Source of the DNA: Thiobacillus sp. 0-1251
GTDB taxonomy: Bacteria; Pseudomonadota; Gammaproteobacteria; Burkholderiales; Thiobacillaceae
Assembly: GCA_001899305.1 (NCBI GenBank)
Contig: MKWL01000001.1
Location: 682,001 to 746,000 of the forward strand
DNA length: 64,000 bases
Reading direction: 5' to 3'
The notes below the pieces were generated by a model. That model was not told the origin of the DNA, did not search any database, and was given only the letters and a program-made list of their open reading frames with translations. Within the stretch, counting starts at the first letter, position 1. Every line of letters starts with the position of its first letter. Shown piece after piece: positions 1 through 7,394 of the stretch. The position numbers were made by a program, and so were the translations under genes.

Positions 1-259
1 CGCCGCCTTGCCGATGGAAGCGCTCGTCCAGGGCATCATGCAGATCGCGCAGATTGATGACGGTGTCGTCGGCGTGTTGTGCGTAATAGTGCTGGAGGGC
101 GCGAATCACGTTCCAGTGATCTTCGGTGAGTATCAGGCCTTCCTCGCGGGCAATGTTCATTGCGTCGTCCCGGGTCCATTCCATCGGGGCGTCTGGAAAA
201 TTGGGATTGGGTTTGGACTCCCGGATCAGATGATTGATGTCGGCTGATTCGTGCAGCAT
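1..259 (-). CDS. DsrC/TusE family sulfur-carrier protein (partial)
   Basis: This is the N-terminal 86 codons of a gene whose 3' end lies outside the window. The translation has the DsrC/TusE/DsvC pattern: a Trp-centred stretch MEWTRDDAMNIAREEG followed by LILTEDHWNVIRALQHYY and an NLRDLHDAL helix. Members carry sulfur on a C-terminal cysteine during tRNA thiolation (TusE) or dissimilatory sulfur metabolism (DsrC); that cysteine arm is not visible here, so the two roles cannot be separated. The usual DEDGFL-like stretch near the N-terminus is absent, which suggests a divergent paralogue. The ATG is preceded by AAGGAG at normal spacing. Several dsrC-like copies are common in sulfur oxidisers. 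Confidence 0.8.
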   Translation of the reverse strand, partial: MLHESADINHLIRESKPNPNFPDAPMEWTRDDAMNIAREEGLILTEDHWNVIRALQHYYAQHADDTVINLRDLHDALDERFHRQGG

Positions 260-398
260 GATCTTCTCCTTCGAGGGCTTGCAGGATGTCCTTTTAAAGT
301 AGGACAGGCCTCCTTTGGATACAAGGCGCGTTTCGACCGGGTGGTTTCGCATGGGAATGTCTGAGGTAATCGTGATGCCACGCCTCCCAGACACCCAT

Positions 399-424
399 AA
401 AAAACCATGCCCTTCAGGGCATGG
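399..424 (-). terminator. Rho-independent terminator of the small secreted-protein gene
   Basis: A perfect 8-bp stem (CCATGCCC/GGGCATGG) with a 4-base loop is followed, on the minus strand, by six T. It lies about 40 bases past the stop codon of the upstream minus-strand gene, so it should end that transcript before the DsrC-family gene. Confidence 0.85.
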
Positions 425-463
425 TCTCGTTGGCAGGCTGCGGTGATTCGCGCGTCGGTCCGG

Positions 464-742
464 TCAGCGACGGCCGCCCCCGCTTGCGATGGCGCTACTG
501 CCTGCGCCCGACTGCAGGGTAGACGTATCCAGGTAGCGGTTCACCGTATCGGCACCGGCGCCCTGGCGTACGAAGTCGCTGAACTCGGCGCCGCTCAGGT
601 CGTCCTCGATCTGCGTGTTGTGGATGTCATTCGGCATGTTGGCCCAGCCTGCGCCCATGGGGCTGTTGTGGTCGGCCAGCGCCGAAACCGAGAACAGCGC
701 GGCAAGGGAACCGAAAACCAGGGCGTGTGCGATTTGCTTCAT
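464..742 (-). CDS. Small secreted protein of unknown function
   Basis: Encodes 92 residues. Residues 1-23 are a clear Sec signal peptide (positive start, hydrophobic core, ALA just before D24), so the mature protein is about 69 residues and periplasmic or secreted. The mature part is acidic to polar with no cysteine and a Gly/Ser-rich tail ending GGGRR. AAGGAG stands at good distance from the ATG and an intrinsic terminator follows, so it looks like a real single-gene transcript. I recognise no family; a motif such as NDIHNTQIEDD could be used for a search. Confidence 0.7.
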   Translation of the reverse strand: MKQIAHALVFGSLAALFSVSALADHNSPMGAGWANMPNDIHNTQIEDDLSGAEFSDFVRQGAGADTVNRYLDTSTLQSGAGSSAIASGGGRR

Positions 743-908
743 GAGTCACTCCTTTTGAGATTGAAATGTCCGGCATGCGGGGAGCGCATGCGGTATGTGC
801 ATGGTAGGGAGCGTGTGTGGCTCGTCTGTGTCCCGGCCGTTCCAGAATGTGGCAGTGTGTGACAGGCGGGCTAAGCTGAAGGGGTCCGGTTCCCGTGAGG
901 CGTCCATC

Positions 909-1445
909 ATGTCAAAGCGATCCTGTCCGTTGTCCAAGGTCTATGGCCTGCTGGAACCGGGGCCGGTGGTGCTGGTGACGACCCGCCGCAAAGGGAAGCC
1001 CAACATCATGACGATGTCGTGGCACACCATGATGGAATTCGAGCCGCCGCTGATCGGCTGCGTGATCAGCGGGCGCAATACCTCGTTCGATGCGCTTCGG
1101 ACGACGAGGGAGTGCGCAATCAACATTCCGACGCGGGAGCTGGCGAAACAGGTGGTGGGCGTCGGCAACTGCTCCGGGGAGACGGTCGACAAGTTCGCCC
1201 GATTCGGCCTGACTGCGGTCGAGGCTTCCGAGGTGAAGGCTCCGCTGATCGCCGAATGCTATGCCAGCCTCGAATGCCGGGTGGCCGACACGCGGCTGGT
1301 GAATCGTTACAACTTCTTCGTTCTCGAAGTGGTGCGGGCCTGGGTCGATACCGCAGTCAAGAACCCGCAGACCTTGCACCATCGTGGCAATGGCGTGTTT
1401 GCGGTAGCCGGCGAAACGATCAAGCTGCGTTCGGCGATGAAATAG
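909..1445 (+). CDS. Flavin reductase-like (FMN-binding) domain protein
   Basis: A 178-residue protein of the flavin reductase-like family (DIM6/NtaB type, FMN-binding split barrel). Visible hallmarks are the N-terminal PGPVVLVTTRRKGKPNIMT strand pair and the CVISGRNTSFDALR stretch that in relatives shapes the FMN site, then the SLECRVADTRLVNRY segment. Such proteins bind FMN and either pass electrons to a partner oxygenase or serve as flavoredoxins; the substrate cannot be told. The ATG used has GAGG about 7 bases upstream and starts just before the conserved domain; an upstream in-frame extension lacks homology-like features. It stands alone between a minus-strand gene and an MFS transporter. 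Confidence 0.8.
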   Translation: MSKRSCPLSKVYGLLEPGPVVLVTTRRKGKPNIMTMSWHTMMEFEPPLIGCVISGRNTSFDALRTTRECAINIPTRELAKQVVGVGNCSGETVDKFARFGLTAVEASEVKAPLIAECYASLECRVADTRLVNRYNFFVLEVVRAWVDTAVKNPQTLHHRGNGVFAVAGETIKLRSAMK

Positions 1446-1576
1446 TTCGAACGGAATGGCGTGGCAGTCGGATTGCCGCCCGGCCAGATTGAAATCCCGG
1501 TTGACGCTTCCGGCGGCCAGGCCCTGGCCGCATAATGCGCGCTGCATTTTGGCCGCGTGCGCGGCAGTCTGAGTTC

Positions 1577-2740
1577 ATGCCCAATCTTCCTTACTGGCGC
1601 CTGTCCGGTTTCTACTTCTTTTATTTCGCCTTCGTCGGCGCCATGTCGCCGTTCTGGGGGCTCTATCTGCGCTCGCTGACGTTCAATGCCTTCGAGATCG
1701 GCGTGCTGATGTCGCTGCTGCAGGTGATGCGGATCTTCGCGCCCAACATCTGGGGGCATATCGCCGACCGTACCGGACGCCGGACGACGATCGTGCAGGT
1801 CGCGGCACTCGGCAGCGTGCTGGTGTTCGGCGGCGTATTTTTCGGCAGCAGTTTCTGGTGGATGTTCGGGGTGATGGCCGCGCTGAGCTTTTTCTGGAGC
1901 GCGTCGCTGCCGCTGGTCGAAGCGATGACCCTGTCGCACCTGGGCGAGCGCACTGACACCTACGGTCGTATCCGCCTGTGGGGGTCGGTCGGCTTCATCC
2001 TGATGGTGGTGGGGCTGGGCTATGCCTTCGACCATGTTCCGATCGGTTGGCTGCCGTGGGCGGTGCTGGCGGTGATGCTGGGCATCCTGGCGTTCGCGCG
2101 GGTGATCCCCGAGGCCGAAATCCTGCCGCACGCCACTGACCATCACTCGGTATGGGATGTCGTCAAGCGGCCCGAAGTGGCGTCACTGTTGGCCGCCTGC
2201 ATGCTGATGGCGGTGACGCACGGCCCCTACTACACCTTCTATTCGATCTATCTGGTCGACCATGGCTACGACAAGTCCACCGTGGGTTGGTTGTGGGCGC
2301 TGGGCGTGCTGTGCGAGATCGGCATTTTCCTGGTCATTCCACGCATTTTTGCGCGGGTGACGCCGCGCCGGCTGATCCTGGCGAGCTTCGCACTTGCGGT
2401 GCTGCGTTTCCTGTTGATCGCCTGGGGCGTGGAATCGGCCTGGCTGGTGTGGGGTGCGCAGACGCTGCATGCCTTCACCTTCGGCACCTTTCATGCCTCC
2501 GCCGTGGCGCTGGTTCACCAGCATTTCCGGGGCCGGCACCAGGCGCGCGGCCAGGCGCTCTACACCAGCCTGTCCTACGGCATCGGCGGCACGATCGGCG
2601 GCTTGGCCAGCGGCCTGACCTGGGAATCGCTGGGGTCGGCCTGGACCTTTACCCTCGCCGCCGCCAGCGCGGCGCTGGCCTGGGTGGTTTATGCGGCCTG
2701 GGGCGGAACAAAACCCGTGCCAGCGGCCCCTAAGCTATGA
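1577..2740 (+). CDS. MFS transporter, PPP/HcaT-like
   Basis: A 387-residue inner-membrane protein with about twelve hydrophobic segments. It starts LPYWRLSGFYFFYFAFVGA, typical of the small MFS_1-like branch that includes the 3-phenylpropionate transporter HcaT. The cytoplasmic loop between helices 2 and 3 reads GHIADRTGRRTT, the MFS signature. Substrate is unknown; in many betaproteobacteria such a gene stands alone near biosynthetic loci. I chose the ATG that begins MPNLPYWRL because the 14 residues upstream of it are charged and not family-like. It ends about 40 bases before leuC and could be cotranscribed with it. Confidence 0.85.
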   Translation: MPNLPYWRLSGFYFFYFAFVGAMSPFWGLYLRSLTFNAFEIGVLMSLLQVMRIFAPNIWGHIADRTGRRTTIVQVAALGSVLVFGGVFFGSSFWWMFGVMAALSFFWSASLPLVEAMTLSHLGERTDTYGRIRLWGSVGFILMVVGLGYAFDHVPIGWLPWAVLAVMLGILAFARVIPEAEILPHATDHHSVWDVVKRPEVASLLAACMLMAVTHGPYYTFYSIYLVDHGYDKSTVGWLWALGVLCEIGIFLVIPRIFARVTPRRLILASFALAVLRFLLIAWGVESAWLVWGAQTLHAFTFGTFHASAVALVHQHFRGRHQARGQALYTSLSYGIGGTIGGLASGLTWESLGSAWTFTLAAASAALAWVVYAAWGGTKPVPAAPKL

Positions 2741-2779
2741 AATAATCAGCGTTTTACGCGCTGTATGGCCTTATTCCGC

Positions 2780-4183
2780 ATGCCCGGTCAAACCTTGTTC
2801 AAGAAACTATGGGACGCCCATGTGGTTCATGTCGAACCCGATGGCACCACCCTGCTGTATATCGATCGCCATCTGGTGCATGAAGTCACCAGTCCGCAGG
2901 CTTTCGAGGGGCTGAAGCTCGCCCACCGCAGACCGCGCCGGACTGACGCGGTGATTGCCGTGCCCGACCACAATGTGCCGACGACCGACCGATCGCAGGG
3001 CATCGCCGACCCAGTCTCGCGCCTGCAGGTCGAAACGCTCGACGCCAACTGCGCCGAATTCGGCATCACCGAATTCAAGATGGACGACATCCGCCAGGGC
3101 ATCGTCCATGTCATCGGCCCCGAGGAAGGACTGACCCTGCCCGGCATGACCGTGGTCTGCGGCGACTCGCACACCTCGACCCATGGCGCGTTCGGTGCGC
3201 TGGCCTTCGGCATCGGCACGTCCGAGGTTGAGCATGTGCTGGCGACGCAGTGCCTGTGGCAGAAGCCGTCGAAGACCCTGCTGGTCAAGGTCGAAGGCCA
3301 GCTGGGCCGCGGCGTGACCGCGAAGGACATCGCGCTCGCGGTCATCGGCGAGATCGGCACCGCCGGAGGCACCGGCTATGCACTTGAATTCGGCGGCTCG
3401 GCCATTCGTGCGCTGTCGATGGAAGGTCGCATGACCCTGTGCAACATGGCGATCGAGGCGGGCGCACGCGCCGGCATGGTGGCGGTCGACCAGGCGACCA
3501 TCGATTACGTCAAGGGCCGTCCGTACGCGCCGAAGGGCGACGCATGGGACAAGGCGGTGGCGTGGTGGAACACGCTGCATTCGGATGCCGACGCCGAGTT
3601 CGACCGCGTGGTCGAGCTCGATGCCGCGACAATCGAACCGCAGGTCACCTGGGGCACCTCGCCCGAAATGGTGACGACCATCGGTGGCCGCGTGCCCAAC
3701 CCGGCCGATGCGCCGAGCGAGGTCAAGCAGCACGACTGGACCCGCGCACTGGAATACATGGGGCTCCAAGCCGGCACGCCGCTTGCCGCGGTTGCGGTGG
3801 ACAAGGTGTTCATCGGTTCCTGCACCAACTCCCGCATCGAGGATCTGCGCGAGGCGGCCGGCGTGGCGAAGGGTCGCAAGGTCGCGCCCAACGTCAAGCT
3901 GGCGTTGGTGGTGCCGGGTTCGGGCCTGGTCAAGCAGCAGGCCGAGGCCGAAGGGCTCGACAAGATTTTTGTGGAAGCCGGCTTCGAGTGGCGCGAACCG
4001 GGTTGTTCGATGTGCCTGGCGATGAATGCCGACCGGCTGGAGCCGGGCGAACGTTGCGCATCAACTTCCAACCGCAATTTCGAAGGTCGGCAGGGGCAGG
4101 GCGGCAGGACGCACCTGCTCAGCCCGGCAATGGCCGCTGCGGCCGCCTGCGCGGGACATTTTGTCGATGTACGTCATTTTTAA
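2780..4183 (+). CDS. leuC: 3-isopropylmalate dehydratase large subunit
   Basis: LeuC, 467 residues, the [4Fe-4S] aconitase-type subunit that with LeuD isomerises 2-isopropylmalate to 3-isopropylmalate in leucine synthesis. The N-terminus ([31 protein letters not shown]) and the cluster ligands are visible: one Cys in [13 protein letters not shown] and two in [10 protein letters not shown]. Length is normal. The start chosen gives [16 protein letters not shown], which aligns with the family start; an ATG five codons upstream is possible, and neither has a clear ribosome site. The stop codon runs into the ribosome-binding site of the entericidin-like gene, so leuC-entericidin-leuD are translationally linked. 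Confidence 0.97.
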   Translation: MPGQTLFKKLWDAHVVHVEPDGTTLLYIDRHLVHEVTSPQAFEGLKLAHRRPRRTDAVIAVPDHNVPTTDRSQGIADPVSRLQVETLDANCAEFGITEFKMDDIRQGIVHVIGPEEGLTLPGMTVVCGDSHTSTHGAFGALAFGIGTSEVEHVLATQCLWQKPSKTLLVKVEGQLGRGVTAKDIALAVIGEIGTAGGTGYALEFGGSAIRALSMEGRMTLCNMAIEAGARAGMVAVDQATIDYVKGRPYAPKGDAWDKAVAWWNTLHSDADAEFDRVVELDAATIEPQVTWGTSPEMVTTIGGRVPNPADAPSEVKQHDWTRALEYMGLQAGTPLAAVAVDKVFIGSCTNSRIEDLREAAGVAKGRKVAPNVKLALVVPGSGLVKQQAEAEGLDKIFVEAGFEWREPGCSMCLAMNADRLEPGERCASTSNRNFEGRQGQGGRTHLLSPAMAAAAACAGHFVDVRHF

Positions 4184-4196
4184 GGAGAATACCCTC

Positions 4197-4319
4197 ATGA
4201 AGCCAATGATTGCCCTGATGATCGCCGTCGCCCTGACACTGGCAGGCTGCAACACCGTGCGAGGGATGGGCCAGGATATTGAGAAGGCCGGCGACTCGAT
4301 CCAGAAGGCCACCCATTAA
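4197..4319 (+). CDS. Entericidin A/B-family small lipoprotein
   Basis: A 40-residue protein: a short signal peptide with lipobox LAGC (lipidated Cys18), then NTVRGMGQDIEKAGDSIQKA, the entericidin signature. It should be a small outer- or inner-membrane lipoprotein. In enterobacteria entericidins form an antidote/toxin pair linked to stationary-phase lysis; here there is a single copy and no toxin role can be claimed. AAGGAG is 7 bases upstream, overlapping the end of leuC, and its TAA is directly followed by the leuD ATG with no gap. A lipoprotein nested between two subunits of one enzyme is recurrent in betaproteobacteria. Confidence 0.9.
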   Translation: MKPMIALMIAVALTLAGCNTVRGMGQDIEKAGDSIQKATH

Positions 4320-4958
4320 ATGCAGGCTTTCACTGTTCTCGACGGGCTGGTGGCGCCGCTCGACCGCGCCAACGTCGACACCGACGCCATCATCCCCAAG
4401 CAGTTCCTGAAGTCGATCAAGCGCGCCGGCTTCGGCCCCAACTTGTTCGACGAATGGCGGTATCTCGACCACGGCGAGCCCGGCAAGTCGAATCACGATC
4501 GTCCGCTGAATACGGAATTCGTGCTGAACCAGCCACGTTACCAAGGGGCGTCGGTGCTGCTGGCACGCGAGAATTTTGGTTGCGGTTCCAGCCGCGAGCA
4601 TGCGCCGTGGGCGCTGGAAGACTACGGGTTCCGCGCCATCATCGCCCCGAGCTTTGCGGATATTTTCTACAACAATTGCTTCAAGAACGGCATCCTGCCC
4701 ATCGTGCTCGACGCCCAGATCGTGGATCGCCTGTTTCGCGAGTGCGGCACGAGCGAGGGCTACGCCCTGACTGTCGATCTGGACAAGCAGACGGTAACGA
4801 CGCCCACGGGCGAAACGATCCCTTTCGAGGTGGATGCGGGACGCAAGCACCGCCTGCTCAATGGACTGGACGATATCGGCCTGACCTTGCTGCAGGCCGA
4901 CAAGATCAAGGCCTATGAGGAACGGCGCAAACAGGATGCCCCGTGGCTCTTTGCTTGA
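4320..4958 (+). CDS. leuD: 3-isopropylmalate dehydratase small subunit
   Basis: LeuD, 212 residues, the swivel-domain partner of LeuC. Typical segments are [20 protein letters not shown] near the start and [14 protein letters not shown], the substrate-recognition loop, around residues 84-100, then the [20 protein letters not shown] stretch. The start codon abuts the preceding stop, implying translational coupling with the small lipoprotein gene. Part of the leuC-leuD-leuB run for leucine synthesis. Confidence 0.97.
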   Translation: MQAFTVLDGLVAPLDRANVDTDAIIPKQFLKSIKRAGFGPNLFDEWRYLDHGEPGKSNHDRPLNTEFVLNQPRYQGASVLLARENFGCGSSREHAPWALEDYGFRAIIAPSFADIFYNNCFKNGILPIVLDAQIVDRLFRECGTSEGYALTVDLDKQTVTTPTGETIPFEVDAGRKHRLLNGLDDIGLTLLQADKIKAYEERRKQDAPWLFA

Positions 4959-5016
4959 GTGGTTATTTATCCCCGGTCGCCCGTCAGTGCGTTCGCGGTC
5001 AACAGGTTTTTAGAAC

Positions 5017-6078
5017 ATGAAAATTGCAGTCTTGCCGGGTGACGGCATCGGTCCGGAAATTGTCGCGCAGGCGGTCAAGGTCCTGGAGAAGTTGAAAGCG
5101 GAAGGCGCCTCCATCGAAATGGAAACCGCGCCCATCGGCGGCGCAGGCTACGACGCCTCCGGCGATCCGCTGCCTGAGGCGACGCTGAGACTCGCGCGCG
5201 AAGCCGATGCGGTGCTGCTCGGCGCCGTCGGCGGTCCGCAGTACGACACGCTGGACCGCCCGCTGCGCCCCGAGCGCGGCTTGTTGCGCATCCGCAAGGA
5301 ACTCAACCTGTTCGCCAACTTGCGCCCGGCGCTGCTATACCCGGAACTGGCGGGTGCGTCGTCGCTCAAGCCCGAAGTCGTGTCCGGGCTCGACATCATG
5401 ATCGTGCGCGAACTCACCGGCGACGTGTATTTCGGTCAGCCACGCGGGATTGAGGTACGGAACGGCGAGCGCGTCGGCTTCAACACGATGCTGTATTCCG
5501 AGTCCGAGGTGCGCCGGGTCGCGCACGTGGCGTTCGGCATCGCGATGAAGCGCGGCAGGAAGCTGTGTTCGGTCGAGAAGGCCAACGTACTGGAATGCTC
5601 CGAACTATGGAAGGAAGTGATGATCGAGGTGGCGAAGGACTACCCCGAGGTCGAGCTCTCCCACATGTACGTCGACAACGCGGCGATGCAGCTGATCCGC
5701 GCGCCCAAGCAGTTCGACACCCTCGTCACCGGCAACATCTTCGGCGACATCCTGTCGGATGCCGCGTCGATGCTGTCCGGCTCGATCGGCATGCTGCCGT
5801 CGGCTTCCCTGGACGAGCACAACAAGGGCATGTACGAGCCGATCCACGGTTCTGCCCCCGACATCGCCGGCAAGAACCTGGCGAACCCGCTGGCGACCAT
5901 CCTCTCGGTGGCGATGATGTACCGCTACACCTTCGCCGACCTGGCCACCGCCGACCGCATCGAGGGCGCGGTGAAGAAGGTGATCGCACAGGGCCTGCGC
6001 ACCGGCGACATCTGGACCGAGGGCACGCAGAAGGTGTCGTGCAGCGAGATGGGCGACGCGGTGGTGAAAAGTTTGTGA
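5017..6078 (+). CDS. leuB: 3-isopropylmalate dehydrogenase
   Basis: LeuB, 353 residues, NAD-dependent oxidative decarboxylation of 3-isopropylmalate to 2-oxoisocaproate. It begins [15 protein letters not shown] and contains the signature region [20 protein letters not shown] together with [15 protein letters not shown] near the C-terminus. Length is usual for the family. It follows leuD by about 58 bases in the same orientation and precedes asd, a common betaproteobacterial order. Confidence 0.98.
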   Translation: MKIAVLPGDGIGPEIVAQAVKVLEKLKAEGASIEMETAPIGGAGYDASGDPLPEATLRLAREADAVLLGAVGGPQYDTLDRPLRPERGLLRIRKELNLFANLRPALLYPELAGASSLKPEVVSGLDIMIVRELTGDVYFGQPRGIEVRNGERVGFNTMLYSESEVRRVAHVAFGIAMKRGRKLCSVEKANVLECSELWKEVMIEVAKDYPEVELSHMYVDNAAMQLIRAPKQFDTLVTGNIFGDILSDAASMLSGSIGMLPSASLDEHNKGMYEPIHGSAPDIAGKNLANPLATILSVAMMYRYTFADLATADRIEGAVKKVIAQGLRTGDIWTEGTQKVSCSEMGDAVVKSL

Positions 6079-6121
6079 GGGGTGAGGGGATAGGGTGAGG
6101 GAATCCTCACGCCTGACCCCT
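6078..6121. repeat. Nested GC-rich inverted repeat between leuB and asd
   Basis: The intergenic stretch is built of GGGTGAGG-like words. GTGAGG and CCTCAC form a 6-bp stem with a GAAT loop (6095-6110), nested inside AGGGGT (6078-6083) and ACCCCT (6116-6121). No T-run follows, so it is not an ordinary terminator. It could be a dispersed intergenic repeat of this genome or an RNA-stabilising hairpin between two reading frames. Confidence 0.5.
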
Positions 6122-6151
6122 AACGCCTAACCAGGATATTTGGAGATGAAC

Positions 6152-7264
6152 ATGATGAAAGTAGGACTGGTCGGCTGGCGCGGCATGGTGGGTTCCGTGC
6201 TGATGGGGCGCATGAAGGAAGAGCGCGATTTCGATCACATCGAACCGGTATTCTTCACCACCTCGAACGTCGGGGGAAAAGGACCCGACATCGGCCGTGA
6301 TGTGCCGCCGCTGAAGGATGCCAGCAGCATCGACGAACTGAAGGCCTGCGACACCATCATCACCTGCCAGGGCGGCGACTACACCAAGGAAATCTACCCG
6401 CAGTTGCGCGCGGCCGGCTGGAACGGCTACTGGATCGACGCCGCCTCGACGCTCAGGATGAAGGACGAGGCCATCATCATCCTCGATCCGGTCAACAAGA
6501 ACGTCATCCAGGATGGCATCGCCAACGGCGTCAAGACCTATGTCGGCGGCAATTGCACGGTGTCGCTGATGCTGATGGCGATGGGCGGGCTGTTCGACGC
6601 CGGGCTGGTCGAATGGGTGTCGCCGATGACCTATCAGGCCGCTTCCGGTGCCGGTGCCCGCAACATGCGCGAACTGATCGCCCAGATGGGCGCAGTGCAT
6701 GCCGAGGTGAAGGATCTGATCGCCGACCCGGCTTCCGCCATCCTCGAAATCGACCGCAAGGTGGCGGATTTCATCCGTTCCGACCGCTATCCGGTCGATG
6801 CTTGGCCGGTGCCGCTGGCCGGCAACCTGATCCCGTGGATCGACGTCGCGCTGGAGTCCGGTCAGTCCAAGGAGGAGTGGAAGGCGCAGGTCGAAGCCAA
6901 CAAGATCATGCGCCGCAGCGACAAGCCGATTCCGATCGACGGCCTGTGCGTGCGCGTCGGCGCGATGCGCTGCCACTCGCAGGCGCTCACCATCAAGCTG
7001 ACCAAGGATGTCCCGCTGGCCGACATCCACAGTCTGATCGCCGCCCACAACCAGTGGGTGAAGGTGGTGCCGAACGACCGTGAACTCAGCATGCGCGAAC
7101 TGACCCCGGCCGCGGTGACCGGTACCCTCACCGTACCGATCGGCCGCATGCGCAAGCTCAACATGGGGCCGGAATACCTGACCGCGTTTACCGTTGGTGA
7201 CCAACTGCTATGGGGGGCCGCCGAACCACTGCGCCGCATGCTGCGCATCCTGCTGGAAGCCTGA
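6152..7264 (+). CDS. asd: Aspartate-semialdehyde dehydrogenase
   Basis: Asd reduces aspartyl phosphate to aspartate semialdehyde with NADPH, the branch point to lysine/diaminopimelate, methionine and threonine. It opens with [19 protein letters not shown] (NADP-binding loop) and has the nucleophile Cys at about residue 135 in [15 protein letters not shown], plus the conserved [11 protein letters not shown] segment. About 370 residues, as in the proteobacterial family. Three ATGs lie close together; I prefer the one 6 bases after GGAG, giving MMKVGL; the ATG directly at the GGAG (6146) is too close. Confidence 0.96.
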   Translation: MMKVGLVGWRGMVGSVLMGRMKEERDFDHIEPVFFTTSNVGGKGPDIGRDVPPLKDASSIDELKACDTIITCQGGDYTKEIYPQLRAAGWNGYWIDAASTLRMKDEAIIILDPVNKNVIQDGIANGVKTYVGGNCTVSLMLMAMGGLFDAGLVEWVSPMTYQAASGAGARNMRELIAQMGAVHAEVKDLIADPASAILEIDRKVADFIRSDRYPVDAWPVPLAGNLIPWIDVALESGQSKEEWKAQVEANKIMRRSDKPIPIDGLCVRVGAMRCHSQALTIKLTKDVPLADIHSLIAAHNQWVKVVPNDRELSMRELTPAAVTGTLTVPIGRMRKLNMGPEYLTAFTVGDQLLWGAAEPLRRMLRILLEA

Positions 7265-7295
7265 CCGAATGGGGGTGAGGGCGGCCGGTTCAAGG

Positions 7296-7312
7296 CTGGT
7301 GCGATTGTTGCA
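7296..7312 (+). promoter_or_regulatory. Candidate sigma-54 promoter upstream of fimV
   Basis: CTGGTGCGATTGTTGCA has the GG-N10-GC core of sigma-54 promoters, with four of six matches in the -24 element and all five in the -12 element TTGCA. It sits about 80 bases before the fimV start in the only sizeable gap of this run. A chance match is possible. Confidence 0.35.
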
Positions 7313-7394
7313 CTAAAGATTGCGCCTGCCGAGCCGTCAATAGTGGCGTCAAGGATTCAACAGCCCCGCCAGCGGGGCGAAAGGGAGAGACGGG

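Noticed and set aside
746-937. Small minus-strand frame between the secreted protein and the flavin-reductase-like gene
   Set aside because: No ribosome site, overlaps the flavin-reductase start, and translation shows no signal or motif.
6078-6121. Terminator between leuB and asd
   Set aside because: The hairpin has no T-run and the surrounding genes are co-directional with little gap.
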